The notes below the pieces were generated by a model. That model had not been told where the DNA came from, made no database searches, and saw only the letters and a program-made list of their open reading frames with translations. The translations under genes were made by a program, and so were the position numbers. Shown piece by piece: positions 38,599 through 47,407 of a stretch of DNA of 64,000 nt (positions within the stretch are counted from its first letter, which is position 1; every line of letters begins with the position of its first letter). The stretch is from contig NZ_PVMZ01000002.1 in assembly GCF_003001815.1 (NCBI RefSeq), positions 736,552 through 800,551 of the forward strand. Direction: 5' to 3'. This DNA is from Actinoplanes italicus. Lineage in GTDB: Bacteria > Actinomycetota > Actinomycetes > Mycobacteriales > Micromonosporaceae.

Positions 38599-40005
38599 AT
38601 GGCTCGCGTGCTCACTCCCCGTGCGGAGGACTTCCCCCGCTGGTACCAGGACCTCATCGCCAAGGCGCAGCTCGCCGACAACGGCCCGGTGCGCGGCACG
38701 ATGGTGATCCGGCCGGTCGGCTACGCCATCTGGGAGCGCATGCAGGCCGACATGGACGCCCGGATCAAGGAGCAGGGCGTCCAGAACGCCTACTTCCCGC
38801 TCTTCATCCCGGAGAACTATCTGCGCCGCGAGGCCGACCACGTGGAGGGCTTCTCGCCGGAGCTGGCCGTGGTCACCCACGCCGGGGGCAAGGAGCTGTC
38901 CGAGCCCCTGGTCGTGCGCCCCACCAGCGAGACGGTGATCGGCGAGTTCATGGCCAAGTGGGTCGATTCGTACCGTGATCTGCCTCTGCTGCTCAACCAG
39001 TGGGCCAACGTGGTCCGGTGGGAGCTGCGCCCGCGCACCTTCCTGCGGACCACCGAGTTCCTCTGGCAGGAGGGCCACACCGCGCACGCGACCGAGGCCG
39101 ACGCCCGCGAGCACGCCCGTGACATCCACCACAACGTCTACCAGGCGTTCATGGAGGAGATGCTGGCCATCCCGGTGGTGCCGGGTCGCAAGACCAAGGG
39201 CGAGCGCTTCGCCGGCGCCACCAACACGATGACCGTCGAGGCCATGATGCGCGACGGCAAGGCGCTGCAGATGGGCACCTCGCACGAGCTCGGTCAGAAC
39301 TTCGCGAAGGCGTTCGACATCACCTACTCGTCGGCGGAACGCACCGTCGAGCACGCCTGGACCACGTCGTGGGGCACGTCGACCCGCATGCTCGGCGGTC
39401 TGATCATGGTGCACGGCGACGACAACGGCCTGCGGCTTCCGCCGCGGCTCGCGCCGATCCAGGTCCAGATCATGGTGGTCAAGGCGGGCGAGGGTGTCGC
39501 CGAGGCGGCGGACCAGCTCTTCAAAGACCTCAAGGCCGCTGGTGTACGGGTGAAGCTCGACGACCGGGCGGACATCCCCTTCGGCCGTCGCGCGGTCGAC
39601 GCGGAACTGCAGGGCATCCCGATCCGGATCGAGGTCGGCCCGCGCGATCTGGCGAACGGCAACGCCGTGGTGGCCCGCCGGGTCGACGGCACCAAGTCGC
39701 CGATCCCGCTGGCCGAGGTGACGAACGCGGTGGTGGCCGCGCTCAAGGCCGATCAGCAGCGCCTCTTCGACGACGCCCTGGCTTTCCGGGTGGAGCGCAC
39801 CGTCGACGTGAAGACGCTCGGCGAGGCGATCGAAGCGTCGCAGACCGGCTGGGCGCGGGTCCCGTGGTCGGCGGTCGGCGAGGCCGGCGAGAAGGAGGCG
39901 AACGGCAAGGCCGTCACGGTCCGCTGCCTGACCCGCGAGGACGGCTCGATGCCGGAGTCGGACGAGGAGCCGGACCTGATCGCCTACCTGGGTCGTTCCT
40001 ACTGA
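38599..40005 (+). CDS. proS: Prolyl-tRNA synthetase, archaeal/eukaryotic type
   Basis: A 468-aa class II synthetase that charges tRNA-Pro. Motif 2 reads RWELRPRTFLRTTEFLWQEG, and RPTSETVIGEFMAKWVDSY precedes it. Both belong to the archaeal/eukaryotic-type ProRS group rather than the long bacterial type, which has an editing insertion between motifs 2 and 3. No such insertion is present. The anticodon-binding and C-terminal domains follow (about 285-468). ATG at 38599 (MARVLTPRAEDF) fits. Actinobacteria may carry this type alone or beside a bacterial-type copy; the window cannot tell which. Confidence 0.95.
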   Translation: MARVLTPRAEDFPRWYQDLIAKAQLADNGPVRGTMVIRPVGYAIWERMQADMDARIKEQGVQNAYFPLFIPENYLRREADHVEGFSPELAVVTHAGGKELSEPLVVRPTSETVIGEFMAKWVDSYRDLPLLLNQWANVVRWELRPRTFLRTTEFLWQEGHTAHATEADAREHARDIHHNVYQAFMEEMLAIPVVPGRKTKGERFAGATNTMTVEAMMRDGKALQMGTSHELGQNFAKAFDITYSSAERTVEHAWTTSWGTSTRMLGGLIMVHGDDNGLRLPPRLAPIQVQIMVVKAGEGVAEAADQLFKDLKAAGVRVKLDDRADIPFGRRAVDAELQGIPIRIEVGPRDLANGNAVVARRVDGTKSPIPLAEVTNAVVAALKADQQRLFDDALAFRVERTVDVKTLGEAIEASQTGWARVPWSAVGEAGEKEANGKAVTVRCLTREDGSMPESDEEPDLIAYLGRSY

Positions 40006-40007
40006 GC

Positions 40008-40688
40008 GTGAGATTTCAACCGGGTCGCCTGATCCTGCACCGCGACACCCACCACGGCCGGATCGCCTTCGTGCATCCCGGCCGGGTGATCTCGGACGAC
40101 GACCGTGGGCTGCTCATCTGGGTGGCCCGCGGCTCGACGATCGCCGTCGAGGCGACGCTGGACGGCCGTTTCCCGCGGGACCTGCCGTTCCCGGAGTGGA
40201 TGGCGGCCGAGCGGGCGCTCCGGATCGCGCAGTGGCGCGGCCCGGGCGTGCTGCGGCTCTTCCCGCCCGGCGCGAACCACTCGGTGTGGTTCTTCCGGGA
40301 CGACGAGGGCGAGTTCACCGGGTGGTACGTGAACCTGGAGGAGTCCGCGGTCCGCTGGGACGACGGTGACGTCGCCGGGATCGACGTGATCGACCAGGAC
40401 CTCGACGTCGTGGTCGCCGCCGACCGCACCTGGAGCTGGAAGGACGAGGACGACTTCGCCGAGCGTCTGGCCTTCCCGGAGCTGTACTGGGTGCCCGACG
40501 AGGCGGCTGTCCGGGCCGAGGGCCGGCGGCTGATCGAGCGGGTCGAGGCGGGGGAGTTCCCCTTCGACGGCACCTGGACGGATTTCCGTCCCGACCCGTC
40601 CTGGCCCACCCCCGCCGAGCTGCCGTCCGGCTGGGACCGGCCGGTGGTGGCCCGGTTGGGAGAGACGGCCGCTCGTCTGGCAGAATGA
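40008..40688 (+). CDS. DUF402 protein (FomD/nucleoside-diphosphatase-like)
   Basis: A 226-aa DUF402-family protein. Recognisable segments are HSVWFFRDDEGEFTGWYVNLE and IDVIDQDLDVVVAADRTWSW, followed by the acidic WKDEDDFAERLAF; the Asp/Glu residues bind metal in family structures. FomD and related proteins hydrolyse nucleotide-linked intermediates or nucleoside diphosphates. The substrate here is unknown. GTG at 40008 is 2 nt after proS, so the two are probably cotranscribed. Confidence 0.85.
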   Translation: MRFQPGRLILHRDTHHGRIAFVHPGRVISDDDRGLLIWVARGSTIAVEATLDGRFPRDLPFPEWMAAERALRIAQWRGPGVLRLFPPGANHSVWFFRDDEGEFTGWYVNLEESAVRWDDGDVAGIDVIDQDLDVVVAADRTWSWKDEDDFAERLAFPELYWVPDEAAVRAEGRRLIERVEAGEFPFDGTWTDFRPDPSWPTPAELPSGWDRPVVARLGETAARLAE

Positions 40689-40821
40689 CTTGTTGGTATC
40701 CGGCATGCGTCAGGCGCCCTCTAACCCCTGATCGCCACGCCAGTCCATGAGGCATCGGTCCCGCAATCCCCACGTGGGTTCCGTTCGGCTCAACCACGCA
40801 GTCATCAGGAGCGAATAAACC

Positions 40822-41340
40822 GTGGCCGTTAAGATCCGGCTCCTGCGGATGGGCAAGATCCGCAACCCGCAGTACCGCATCGTCGTCGCCGACTCGCGCA
40901 CCAAGCGCGACGGCCGCGCCATCGAGTACATCGGCATCTACCAGCCGAAGGAACACCCCTCGGTCATCGAGGTGAAGTCCGAGCGCGTTCAGTACTGGCT
41001 GTCCGTCGGCGCCCAGCCGTCCGAGCCGGTGCAGCGCATCCTGGAGAAGACCGGCGACTGGCAGAAGTTCAAGGGTCTGCCGGCCCCGCCGCCGCTGCTG
41101 GTCGCGCCGAGCAAGCAGAGCAAGGCCGAGGTGTACGAGGCTGAGGCCAAGGCTGCCGCCGGTCTGACCGAGACCACCAAGCCGGCCACCCAGAGCAAGT
41201 CGGCCAAGAAGGCCGCCGCTCCGGAGGTCGCCGAGGCCCGCCCGGCCGACACCAAGGCCGCCGACCCGGCTGAGCCGAACCGCGAGGCTGTCGCCGAGAC
41301 TGCACAGGACCCCGCCGGTGCCGGCGCCGACGCGAGCTGA
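40822..41340 (+). CDS. rpsP: 30S ribosomal protein S16
   Basis: 172 aa. The first 80 residues are S16 ([20 protein letters not shown], then [11 protein letters not shown]). An Ala/Lys/Glu-rich extension of about 85 residues follows, common in actinobacteria and of unclear role. GTG at 40822 follows a leader with AGGAGCG. The 133 nt before it carry no gene and should hold the promoter of the rpsP-khpA-rimM-trmD operon. Confidence 0.97.
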   Translation: MAVKIRLLRMGKIRNPQYRIVVADSRTKRDGRAIEYIGIYQPKEHPSVIEVKSERVQYWLSVGAQPSEPVQRILEKTGDWQKFKGLPAPPPLLVAPSKQSKAEVYEAEAKAAAGLTETTKPATQSKSAKKAAAPEVAEARPADTKAADPAEPNREAVAETAQDPAGAGADAS

Positions 41341-41575
41341 CGGGGCGCTCCGGCCCGCGCTGGAGCACCTCGTCAAGGGCATCGTCGACAACCCGGACGA
41401 CGTCCGGGTTCGTCTGGTCGACTCGCGTCGCGGCAAGCGGCTCGAGGTCCGTGTGCACCCGGAGGACCTGGGAACGGTCATCGGGCGCGGCGGTCGTACG
41501 GCCAAGGCCCTGCGTCAGGTGATCGGGTCGATCGGCGGTCGTGGCATCCGGGTCGACATCGTCGACGCGTACTGA
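41318..41575 (+). CDS. khpA: KH-domain RNA-binding protein KhpA
   Basis: 85 aa. It starts at GTG 41318 inside the 3' end of rpsP (23-nt overlap). The single KH domain has the GxxG loop in [15 protein letters not shown] and ends IRVDIVDAY. KhpA pairs with KhpB in other Gram-positives to bind RNA. Position between rpsP and rimM is conserved. An upstream part of about 10 residues may not be translated if a later start is used. Confidence 0.9.
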   Translation: MPAPTRADGALRPALEHLVKGIVDNPDDVRVRLVDSRRGKRLEVRVHPEDLGTVIGRGGRTAKALRQVIGSIGGRGIRVDIVDAY

Positions 41576-41578
41576 TCG

Positions 41579-42160
41579 ATGCTGCTCGTCGTCGGCCAGA
41601 TCGGTAAACCGCACGGCATCCGGGGCGAGGTCACGGTGGTCGTGCGGACCGACGAGCCCGAGGAACGCTTCACCGCCGGGTCGGTGTTCATCACGGAGGT
41701 CCCCAGGGACCGCCGGGTGAGCGCCGGCCCGGCGGCCGCTCCCGGTGCTCAGCCCCCCGCGTCTGAGAAGTTCGAAGTTCCGAAAGAGCTCGTCCTCGAG
41801 TCGATCCGCTGGCATCAGGGCCGCGGCATCGCCGTCTTCGAGGGCATCCACGACCGCAACGTCGCCGAGGCGTTGAAGGGTGTCTTTCTCCAGGTGGACA
41901 GCGCCGGCCTGGCACCGCCGGAGGACCCGGAGGAGTTCCACGACCACCAGCTCGTCGGGCTGCGCGTGGAGTCCGCGGACGGCACCGAGCACGGCACGGT
42001 CCAGCGGATCGAGCACGCTCCGTCGTCGGATCTGATCGTGCTCGCGAAGAAGGGCGGCGGTACCGCCCTGATCCCGTTCGTCACCGTGATGGTCCCGATC
42101 GTGGACCTGCGTGGCGGCCGGATCGTCGTCGACCTCCCGGAAGGCCTCCTCGATCTGTGA
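41579..42160 (+). CDS. rimM: Ribosome maturation factor RimM
   Basis: 193 aa. [20 protein letters not shown] is the RimM N-terminal barrel start; DHQLVGLRV and the PRC-barrel part ([20 protein letters not shown]) follow. RimM helps assemble the 30S head with S19. A stretch of about 20 Ala/Pro/Gly-rich residues near 48-60 ([17 protein letters not shown]) looks like a loop expansion. The gene starts 3 nt after khpA and ends 10 nt before trmD. Confidence 0.95.
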   Translation: MLLVVGQIGKPHGIRGEVTVVVRTDEPEERFTAGSVFITEVPRDRRVSAGPAAAPGAQPPASEKFEVPKELVLESIRWHQGRGIAVFEGIHDRNVAEALKGVFLQVDSAGLAPPEDPEEFHDHQLVGLRVESADGTEHGTVQRIEHAPSSDLIVLAKKGGGTALIPFVTVMVPIVDLRGGRIVVDLPEGLLDL

Positions 42161-42170
42161 AGGTTCTCCT

Positions 42171-42935
42171 GTGAAGGTCGACATCATCTCGATCTTCCCG
42201 GACTACTTCGCGCCGCTCGAACTCTCGCTGATCGGCAAGGCGCGGACCACCGGGACACTCGACCTGACCGTGCACGATCTGCGTACCTGGACGTACGACG
42301 TGCATCGGACGGTGGACGACAGCCCGTACGGCGGTGGGCCGGGCATGGTGATGCGCCCGGAACCCTGGGGGCAGGCCCTGGACGCCGTCGCCTCGCCGGG
42401 TGCGACTCTGGTCGTACCGTCGCCGGTGGGGAAACCCTTCACCCAGGCCGACGCCGCGCGTCTCGCCGACCTCGACCACCTGGTCTTCGCCTGTGGCCGT
42501 TATGAGGGCATCGACCAACGGGTGATCGACGACGCCGCGGACCGGATGCCGGTGCTCGAGGTGTCCCTCGGCGACTACGTGCTGTTCGGCGGCGAGGTCG
42601 CGGTGATCGTGATCATGGAGGCGGTCACCCGCCTGCTGCCGGGGGTGCTCGGCAACGCCGAGTCGCTGACCGAGGAGTCGCACGCCGCCGGCCTGCTGGA
42701 GGCCCCGGTCTACACCAAGCCGCAGTCGTGGCGTGGTCGTGAGGTGCCGGACATCCTGCGATCGGGTGATCACGGCCGGATCGCCCGCTGGCGCCGTGAG
42801 CAGAGCCTGCTGCGCACCGCAGACCGCCGTCCCGACATGTATGCCGCCTACCCGCCGGAGAACCTCGACTCCAAGGACCGGAAAGCCCTTGCTGAGGCCG
42901 GATTACAGCTCCCGGCTCCGCGTGTGGCAGAGTAG
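42171..42935 (+). CDS. trmD: tRNA (guanine-37-N1)-methyltransferase TrmD
   Basis: 254 aa. It methylates G37 next to the anticodon with SAM, preventing +1 frameshifting. [12 protein letters not shown] opens the protein. [31 protein letters not shown] and [15 protein letters not shown] form the trefoil knot and SAM site. GTG at 42171 fits. A 124-nt gap separates it from rplS and includes a short hairpin (TCCTGC/GCAGGA, 42953-42967). Confidence 0.97.
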   Translation: MKVDIISIFPDYFAPLELSLIGKARTTGTLDLTVHDLRTWTYDVHRTVDDSPYGGGPGMVMRPEPWGQALDAVASPGATLVVPSPVGKPFTQADAARLADLDHLVFACGRYEGIDQRVIDDAADRMPVLEVSLGDYVLFGGEVAVIVIMEAVTRLLPGVLGNAESLTEESHAAGLLEAPVYTKPQSWRGREVPDILRSGDHGRIARWRREQSLLRTADRRPDMYAAYPPENLDSKDRKALAEAGLQLPAPRVAE

Positions 42936-43059
42936 GGAGGTTGCCGTCTCAGTCCTGCGCCGCAGGAACGGGACGAGGGCCTTTTGAAGTCACGAAAGGT
43001 CAGAATCACCCATCCGCGTGCCGAACTCCCGGCGCGCCACAGAGTACGAGGATGCAGCG

Positions 43060-43416
43060 ATGAACACGCTGGACGCTCTTGACGCCCAGTCGGTGCGCAC
43101 CGACCTTCCGGACTTCCGGGCCGGTGACACGGTCAAGGTGCACGCACGGGTCGTCGAAGGTAACCGGTCCCGTGTCCAGGTCTTCCAGGGCGTCGTGATC
43201 GCCCGCCAGGGCAGCGGCCTGCGGGAGACCTTCAAGGTCCGCAAGATCAGCTTCGGTGTCGGCGTCGAGCGGACCTACCCGCTCAACAGCCCGGCGATCG
43301 ACAAGGTCGAGGTCGTCACCCGCGGTGACGTCCGTCGCGCCAAGCTCTACTACCTCCGCGAGCTGCGTGGCAAGAAGGCGAAGATCAAGGAGCTTCGGGA
43401 GAAGCAGACCGTCTGA
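43060..43416 (+). CDS. rplS: 50S ribosomal protein L19
   Basis: 118 aa, full length. The signature [20 protein letters not shown] and [20 protein letters not shown] are clear, ending [21 protein letters not shown]19 lies at the 30S-50S interface. The ATG at 43060 gives the family length; in-frame codons from 43018 are leader sequence. Confidence 0.97.
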   Translation: MNTLDALDAQSVRTDLPDFRAGDTVKVHARVVEGNRSRVQVFQGVVIARQGSGLRETFKVRKISFGVGVERTYPLNSPAIDKVEVVTRGDVRRAKLYYLRELRGKKAKIKELREKQTV

Positions 43417-43441
43417 TCCACTCGGTTCTGATCCAGTCGGT

Positions 43442-43490
43442 GCGTCAGGAACCGGCGCGGGCGAACTACGCTTGCGCCAGTGCCTGACGC
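43442..43490 (+). terminator. Stem-loop after rplS
   Basis: GCGTCAGG (43442-43449) pairs exactly with CCTGACGC (43483-43490). An inner GGCGC/GCGCC pairing (43454-43458 with 43474-43478) extends the stem. It begins 25 nt after rplS and probably ends the ribosomal operon, though it has no T-run. Confidence 0.5.
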
Positions 43491-43597
43491 GCTGTAGGTG
43501 AACCTTTCCAGTCCTACCGCTCGTAACTTCCCCTAGCCGGGAATCTCGGGCGGTAGTGCTGTATCCGGGGCCTGGTCGGCGGCGGGAGATGCGAAGC

Positions 43598-44479
43598 GTG
43601 GATCCGATGGAAGGCTATCGGCCGGCACGGCGGCGGTCTGTCATGAGGCGCAAGGAGATGCCGCTGTGGCAGGAGTTGCCGTTGCTGTTGATCGTGGCGT
43701 TCTGCCTGGCGGTGCTGATCAGAACGTTTCTGGTCCAGGCCTTCTACATCCCCTCGGGGTCGATGCAGAGCACCCTGGAGATCAAGGACCGGGTGCTGGT
43801 CAACAAGGTCGTGTACGACATGCGCGACCCGCTGCGCGGCGAGATCGTGGTGTTCCGCGGCACCGAGGACTGGGCGCCCGAGGTGACCGAGGCGGTGAGC
43901 AACACCTTCCTCGCCAAGCTCGGCCGGACCATCGGCGACCTGGTCGGAGTCAGCCGCCCCGGTGAGCGCGACTTCATCAAACGGGTGATCGGTCTTCCGG
44001 GTGACAAGGTCGCCTGCTGCGACGCGCAGGGACGGATAACCGTCAACGGCGTCGGCATCGACGAGCCATACATCGCCGAGGGTTTCAACTCTGACCTGAG
44101 TCAGCCGCCGATCGCCGGCCAGTGCACCAGTCGCAGATTCGCCGAGGTCACCGTCCCGCCCGGCGAGATGTTCGTGATGGGCGACCACCGTTCGGTCTCG
44201 CAGGACGCCCGCTGCCAGGGAACAGTGCCGATCGAGAACATCATCGGCCGGGCCTTCGTGGTGGTCTGGCCGAGTGATCGTTTCACCGGTCTGGATGTGC
44301 CCGACGTCTGGAAGCAGTTCGCCCAGCAGTACCCGTCGGCGGCCGCCGCGCATCCCATCCCGGTCCGGGAGGAACGTCCGGCTACCGCCACAAACGTGGT
44401 CCCGCTTCTGTTCGGAGTGCTTTTATCCGCGCGTTCCGGCATGTCGTTGTGGGCCAGACGACGTAGGCTCCGAGCGTGA
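43598..44479 (+). CDS. lepB: Signal peptidase I, first of two tandem copies
   Basis: About 293 aa from GTG 43598 (GGGAG nine nt upstream); ATG 43589 or 43607 are alternatives. One N-terminal span (about 27-48) precedes YIPSGSMQSTL with catalytic Ser55. RDFIKRVIGLPGDKV carries the catalytic Lys, and VMGDHRSVSQDAR is box E. A second hydrophobic span near the C-terminus (TNVVPLLFGVLLSA) is followed by an Arg-rich tail, so both ends should be cytoplasmic. It cleaves signal peptides outside the membrane. Its stop overlaps the start of the second copy. Confidence 0.93.
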   Translation: MDPMEGYRPARRRSVMRRKEMPLWQELPLLLIVAFCLAVLIRTFLVQAFYIPSGSMQSTLEIKDRVLVNKVVYDMRDPLRGEIVVFRGTEDWAPEVTEAVSNTFLAKLGRTIGDLVGVSRPGERDFIKRVIGLPGDKVACCDAQGRITVNGVGIDEPYIAEGFNSDLSQPPIAGQCTSRRFAEVTVPPGEMFVMGDHRSVSQDARCQGTVPIENIIGRAFVVVWPSDRFTGLDVPDVWKQFAQQYPSAAAAHPIPVREERPATATNVVPLLFGVLLSARSGMSLWARRRRLRA

Positions 44480-45135
44480 TTGACGAGCAGACCGAGAAGC
44501 GCCAGGGTTCTTTCTGGCGTGAACTACCCATCTTGCTGGGGGTGGCGATCCTCGTCGCCATCCTTGTGCGCGCCTTCGTGTTGCAGACGTTCTACATCCC
44601 GTCGCCCTCGATGCAGCACACCCTCGAGCTGTGGGACAGGGTTCTGGTCAACAAGCTCGTCTACGACTTCCGTGAGCCGCGGCGGGGCGAGATCGTCGTC
44701 TTCAAGGCCCCGGGCGTCTGGCAGTCGGGCAACGAGGGCGACGACTTCATCAAGCGCGTCATCGGCCAGCCGGGCGACAACGTCGTCTGCTGCGACACCC
44801 AGCGCCGCCTGATGATCAACGGTAAGTCCCTCGACGAGCCGTACATCTACGTCGAGTCCGACGGCACCCGCGACCAGGTCGCCAGTCACGACTTCAACAT
44901 CACCGTCCCGGAGGGCCGCCTGTGGGTGATGGGCGACCACCGGCAGGCCTCCGGTGACTCGCTCCAGCACTACCGGGACAGTGCCGCCACCGACGACGCG
45001 GGCAAGATCAACGAGGCGACCGTCCCGATCGACACGGTGGTCGGCCGGGCCTTCACGATCTTCTGGCCGGTCGGTCGTGCGACGTGGCTCACCGTCCCGG
45101 ACGAGTTCGACTCCATCCCCGACGCGGGCGAATAG
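44476..45135 (+). CDS. lepB: Signal peptidase I, second tandem copy
   Basis: 219 aa. One N-terminal span (about 16-36) precedes YIPSPSMQHTL with catalytic Ser45. DDFIKRVIGQPGDNV has the catalytic Lys, and VMGDHRQASGDS is box E. Unlike the first copy it has Pro instead of Gly before the catalytic Ser and no C-terminal span. GTG at 44476 overlaps the upstream stop (GTGA). Tandem signal peptidases are usual in actinomycetes and may differ in substrate preference. Confidence 0.95.
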   Translation: MIDEQTEKRQGSFWRELPILLGVAILVAILVRAFVLQTFYIPSPSMQHTLELWDRVLVNKLVYDFREPRRGEIVVFKAPGVWQSGNEGDDFIKRVIGQPGDNVVCCDTQRRLMINGKSLDEPYIYVESDGTRDQVASHDFNITVPEGRLWVMGDHRQASGDSLQHYRDSAATDDAGKINEATVPIDTVVGRAFTIFWPVGRATWLTVPDEFDSIPDAGE

Positions 45136-45160
45136 ATTCCTTCGCAATAGGCTTGGTCCC

Positions 45161-45634
45161 GTGACCGAGGTGATTGACCGTCGCGCCGGCCGGATTCTCC
45201 TGGTCGATCTGGCCGGCCGCGTTCTGCTGCTGCACGGGGGCGACCCGGGGCGGCCCGGGCTGCGCTGGTGGTTCACCCCCGGCGGCGGGCTCGACGAGGG
45301 CGAGACGCCCGTCGAGGCCGCCTGCCGCGAGTTGCTCGAGGAGACCGGCCTGCGGGCGTCCCCTGCCGAGCTCGGCGAGCCCGTCCGCCACGAGGTGACC
45401 GAGTTCACCTACGACGGCCGCGACTATCGTCAGGAGCAGGACTTCTACCTGCTCCGGGTGGCCGACTGGCAGGTCGACACGGCCGGGATGGACGAGGAGG
45501 AACGGCGCACCATCACCGAACATCGATGGTGGTCGGCCGCCGAGATCGAGGCGAGCAGCGAGGAGATCTTCCCGGTCGACCTGGCCGCGCTGCTGCGGCG
45601 GCTCACCGTCGATGCCGTACCCGAAGGTTCTTGA
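45161..45634 (+). CDS. NUDIX hydrolase
   Basis: 157 aa. The NUDIX box is complete: GGGLDEGETPVEAACRELLE followed by ETGL, with the REx2EE metal site. It hydrolyses a nucleoside diphosphate linked to another moiety; the substrate is unknown. GTG at 45161 gives a standard start for the fold. It sits between lepB and rnhB, 1 nt from rnhB, and is probably in the same operon. Confidence 0.9.
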   Translation: MTEVIDRRAGRILLVDLAGRVLLLHGGDPGRPGLRWWFTPGGGLDEGETPVEAACRELLEETGLRASPAELGEPVRHEVTEFTYDGRDYRQEQDFYLLRVADWQVDTAGMDEEERRTITEHRWWSAAEIEASSEEIFPVDLAALLRRLTVDAVPEGS

Positions 45635-45635
45635 G

Positions 45636-46475
45636 ATGTTGGCCCCACCACGCACCGTCGTCCGCCGCGAGGCCGGCCTCTACGCCCTCGAGCAGGCGTT
45701 GCAGCGCCGTGGCTTCCGGCATGTGGCCGGCGCCGACGAGGCCGGGCGCGGAGCCTGTGCCGGACCGCTGGTCGCGGCCGCCGCGATCCTGCCCGAGGGC
45801 CGGCGCGGCGAGATCCCCGGCCTGGCCGACTCGAAACTGCTGACCCCCGCCGCCCGCGAGCGCGTCTACGAGCAGGTGGTCGCGAAGGCGCTGGCCTGGT
45901 CCGTGATGATCATCCCGCCGACCGAGGTCGATGCCCGTGGCCTGCACGTCTGCAACCTCGCAGCGATGCGCCGGGCACTGGCGTCGCTCACCGTCCGCCC
46001 GGAGTACGTGCTGACCGACGGCTTCCCGGTCGACGGCCTGGGCGTTCCCGGCCTCGCGGTGTGGAAGGGCGACCGGGTGGCGGCCTGCGTCGCCGCGGCG
46101 AGCGTCCTGGCCAAGGTCACCCGGGACCGGCTCATGGTCGAGCTGGACGAGAAGTTCCCCGCCTACGGGTTCGCGGTGCACAAGGGCTACATCACGGAGG
46201 AGCACAGCACCGCGCTCACCACCCACGGACCGTGCTCCGAGCACCGGTTCTCGTATGTGAACGTCGCCGCCGCCTCGGGACGCGGCAACCGTCCGCCACG
46301 GGCCCGGCGACCCGCCTCGTCACCGGCGCCGTCTTTGTTCGACGATGTATCCGTTACCGAGCCGCTGCTGATTCTGCAGGCGCCTGAGGGTACCGTCGGC
46401 GTGGCGTCGGGCGAGCAGCCTCAGCCGTTGCCGTCGGTGGGGGAAGATAGTGCCATGGAGGGCGAGAAACGATGA
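45636..46475 (+). CDS. rnhB: Ribonuclease HII
   Basis: 279 aa from ATG 45636. GADEAGRGACAGPLVAAA holds the first catalytic Asp-Glu pair. LTDGFPVDGL and SVLAKVTRDRLM supply the remaining acidic residues, and HKGYITEEHSTAL is typical of RNase HII. It cuts RNA in RNA-DNA hybrids and removes misincorporated ribonucleotides. A C-terminal tail of about 60 residues beyond the core is low in complexity. ATG 45612 is an alternative start. It overlaps the DUF2469 gene by 4 nt. Confidence 0.94.
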   Translation: MLAPPRTVVRREAGLYALEQALQRRGFRHVAGADEAGRGACAGPLVAAAAILPEGRRGEIPGLADSKLLTPAARERVYEQVVAKALAWSVMIIPPTEVDARGLHVCNLAAMRRALASLTVRPEYVLTDGFPVDGLGVPGLAVWKGDRVAACVAAASVLAKVTRDRLMVELDEKFPAYGFAVHKGYITEEHSTALTTHGPCSEHRFSYVNVAAASGRGNRPPRARRPASSPAPSLFDDVSVTEPLLILQAPEGTVGVASGEQPQPLPSVGEDSAMEGEKR

Positions 46476-46795
46476 GCGCAGAGGATCTCGAGAAGTACGA
46501 GACCGAGATGGAGCTGCAGCTCTACCGGGAGTACCGCGACATCGTCCGCCAGTTCTCCTACGTGGTGGAGACCGAGCGCCGGTTCTACCTGGCCAATCAG
46601 GTCGACCTGCACGTGCGTAACTCCGACGGCGAGGTGTATTTCGAGGTCGAGATGCACGACGCCTGGGTCTGGGACATGTATCGACCGGCCCGGTTCGTCA
46701 AGAACGTCCGCGTCATGACGTTCAAGGACGTCAACGTCGAGGAGCTGGAGAAACCCGACATCTCCCTGCCCGACGACGCCGGCTTCGGCAGCTGA
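46472..46795 (+). CDS. DUF2469 conserved actinobacterial protein
   Basis: 107 aa. The sequence MSAEDLEKYETEMELQLYRE and VVETERRFYLANQVDLHVRN is that of DUF2469, found almost only in actinobacteria next to rnhB. VWDMYRPARFVKNVRVMTFKDVNVEEL ends the domain. Function is unknown. The ATG overlaps the rnhB stop (ATGA), and the pairing is conserved. Confidence 0.95.
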   Translation: MSAEDLEKYETEMELQLYREYRDIVRQFSYVVETERRFYLANQVDLHVRNSDGEVYFEVEMHDAWVWDMYRPARFVKNVRVMTFKDVNVEELEKPDISLPDDAGFGS

Positions 46796-46801
46796 CGGCC
46801 A

Positions 46802-46825
46802 TCCACAATCCGCGGTCGTCCACAG
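46802..46825 (+). promoter_or_regulatory. Paired TCCACA element upstream of the M23 gene
   Basis: TCCACA (46802-46807), 11 nt, then TCCACAG (46819-46825), ending 42 nt before the ATG at 46868. The second copy extends to TCGTCCACA, close to the actinobacterial DnaA box TTGTCCACA. The same arrangement occurs before yraN. Confidence 0.5.
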
Positions 46826-46867
46826 GGGCGGTCGCCCACCGGGTCGCGGCCCGGCACTCTCGGCGGC

Positions 46868-47407
46868 ATGCCTGCTCTCGCCGCCGTATTGATCCCGCTG
46901 CTTCTGCTTCCCCTGCCGCTCGCTGAGCCGCGATATCGCTGGCCGGTCGCCCCACCGCAGGTGCTGCGCCGCTTCGAGCCGCCGCCCCAGCGCTGGCTGC
47001 CCGGACACCGCGGTGTCGATCTCGGATCCTCGCCGGGCGCGCGGGTGCGGGCGGCCGGGGACGGCGTCGTCGTCTACGCGCAGGCGCTGGCCGGGCGCGG
47101 CGTGATCAGCATCCTGCACGCGGGCGGGCTGCGCACCACCTACGAGCCGGTCACCGCAACCGTGCGGACCGGCGACCGGGTCAGCGCGGGCGGGCCGATC
47201 GGTGCTCTCGAGGCCGGACATCCCGGCTGTCCCGTGGCCGCCTGCCTGCACTGGGGACTCCGCCGTGGCGACGTCTACCTCGACCCGCTGGCGTTGCTGG
47301 GGCTCGGCCGGGTGCGGCTGCTGCCGCTGCAGACCTACTTCCGGAAGGCCGCGAGCAGTGGCGGCAGGCGCTCGGCCAGCAGGTCGTACTCCTCCGGCCT
47401 GTTGTAG
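46868..47407 (+). CDS. M23-family (LytM-like) secreted protein, possibly degenerate
   Basis: 179 aa. The N-terminus is a hydrophobic signal or anchor ([17 protein letters not shown]). The domain has LPGHRGVDLGSSPG (His and Asp Zn ligands), RVRAAGDGVVVYAQ, GVISILHAGG and AACLHWGLRRGDVYLDP. In active M23 peptidases the last motif is HxH; here the first His is Cys (CLH), so activity is uncertain. Active members cut peptidoglycan cross-bridges. The last 24 codons overlap the convergent aminotransferase gene and look non-native, so a readthrough tail is likely. Confidence 0.82.
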   Translation: MPALAAVLIPLLLLPLPLAEPRYRWPVAPPQVLRRFEPPPQRWLPGHRGVDLGSSPGARVRAAGDGVVVYAQALAGRGVISILHAGGLRTTYEPVTATVRTGDRVSAGGPIGALEAGHPGCPVAACLHWGLRRGDVYLDPLALLGLGRVRLLPLQTYFRKAASSGGRRSASRSYSSGLL

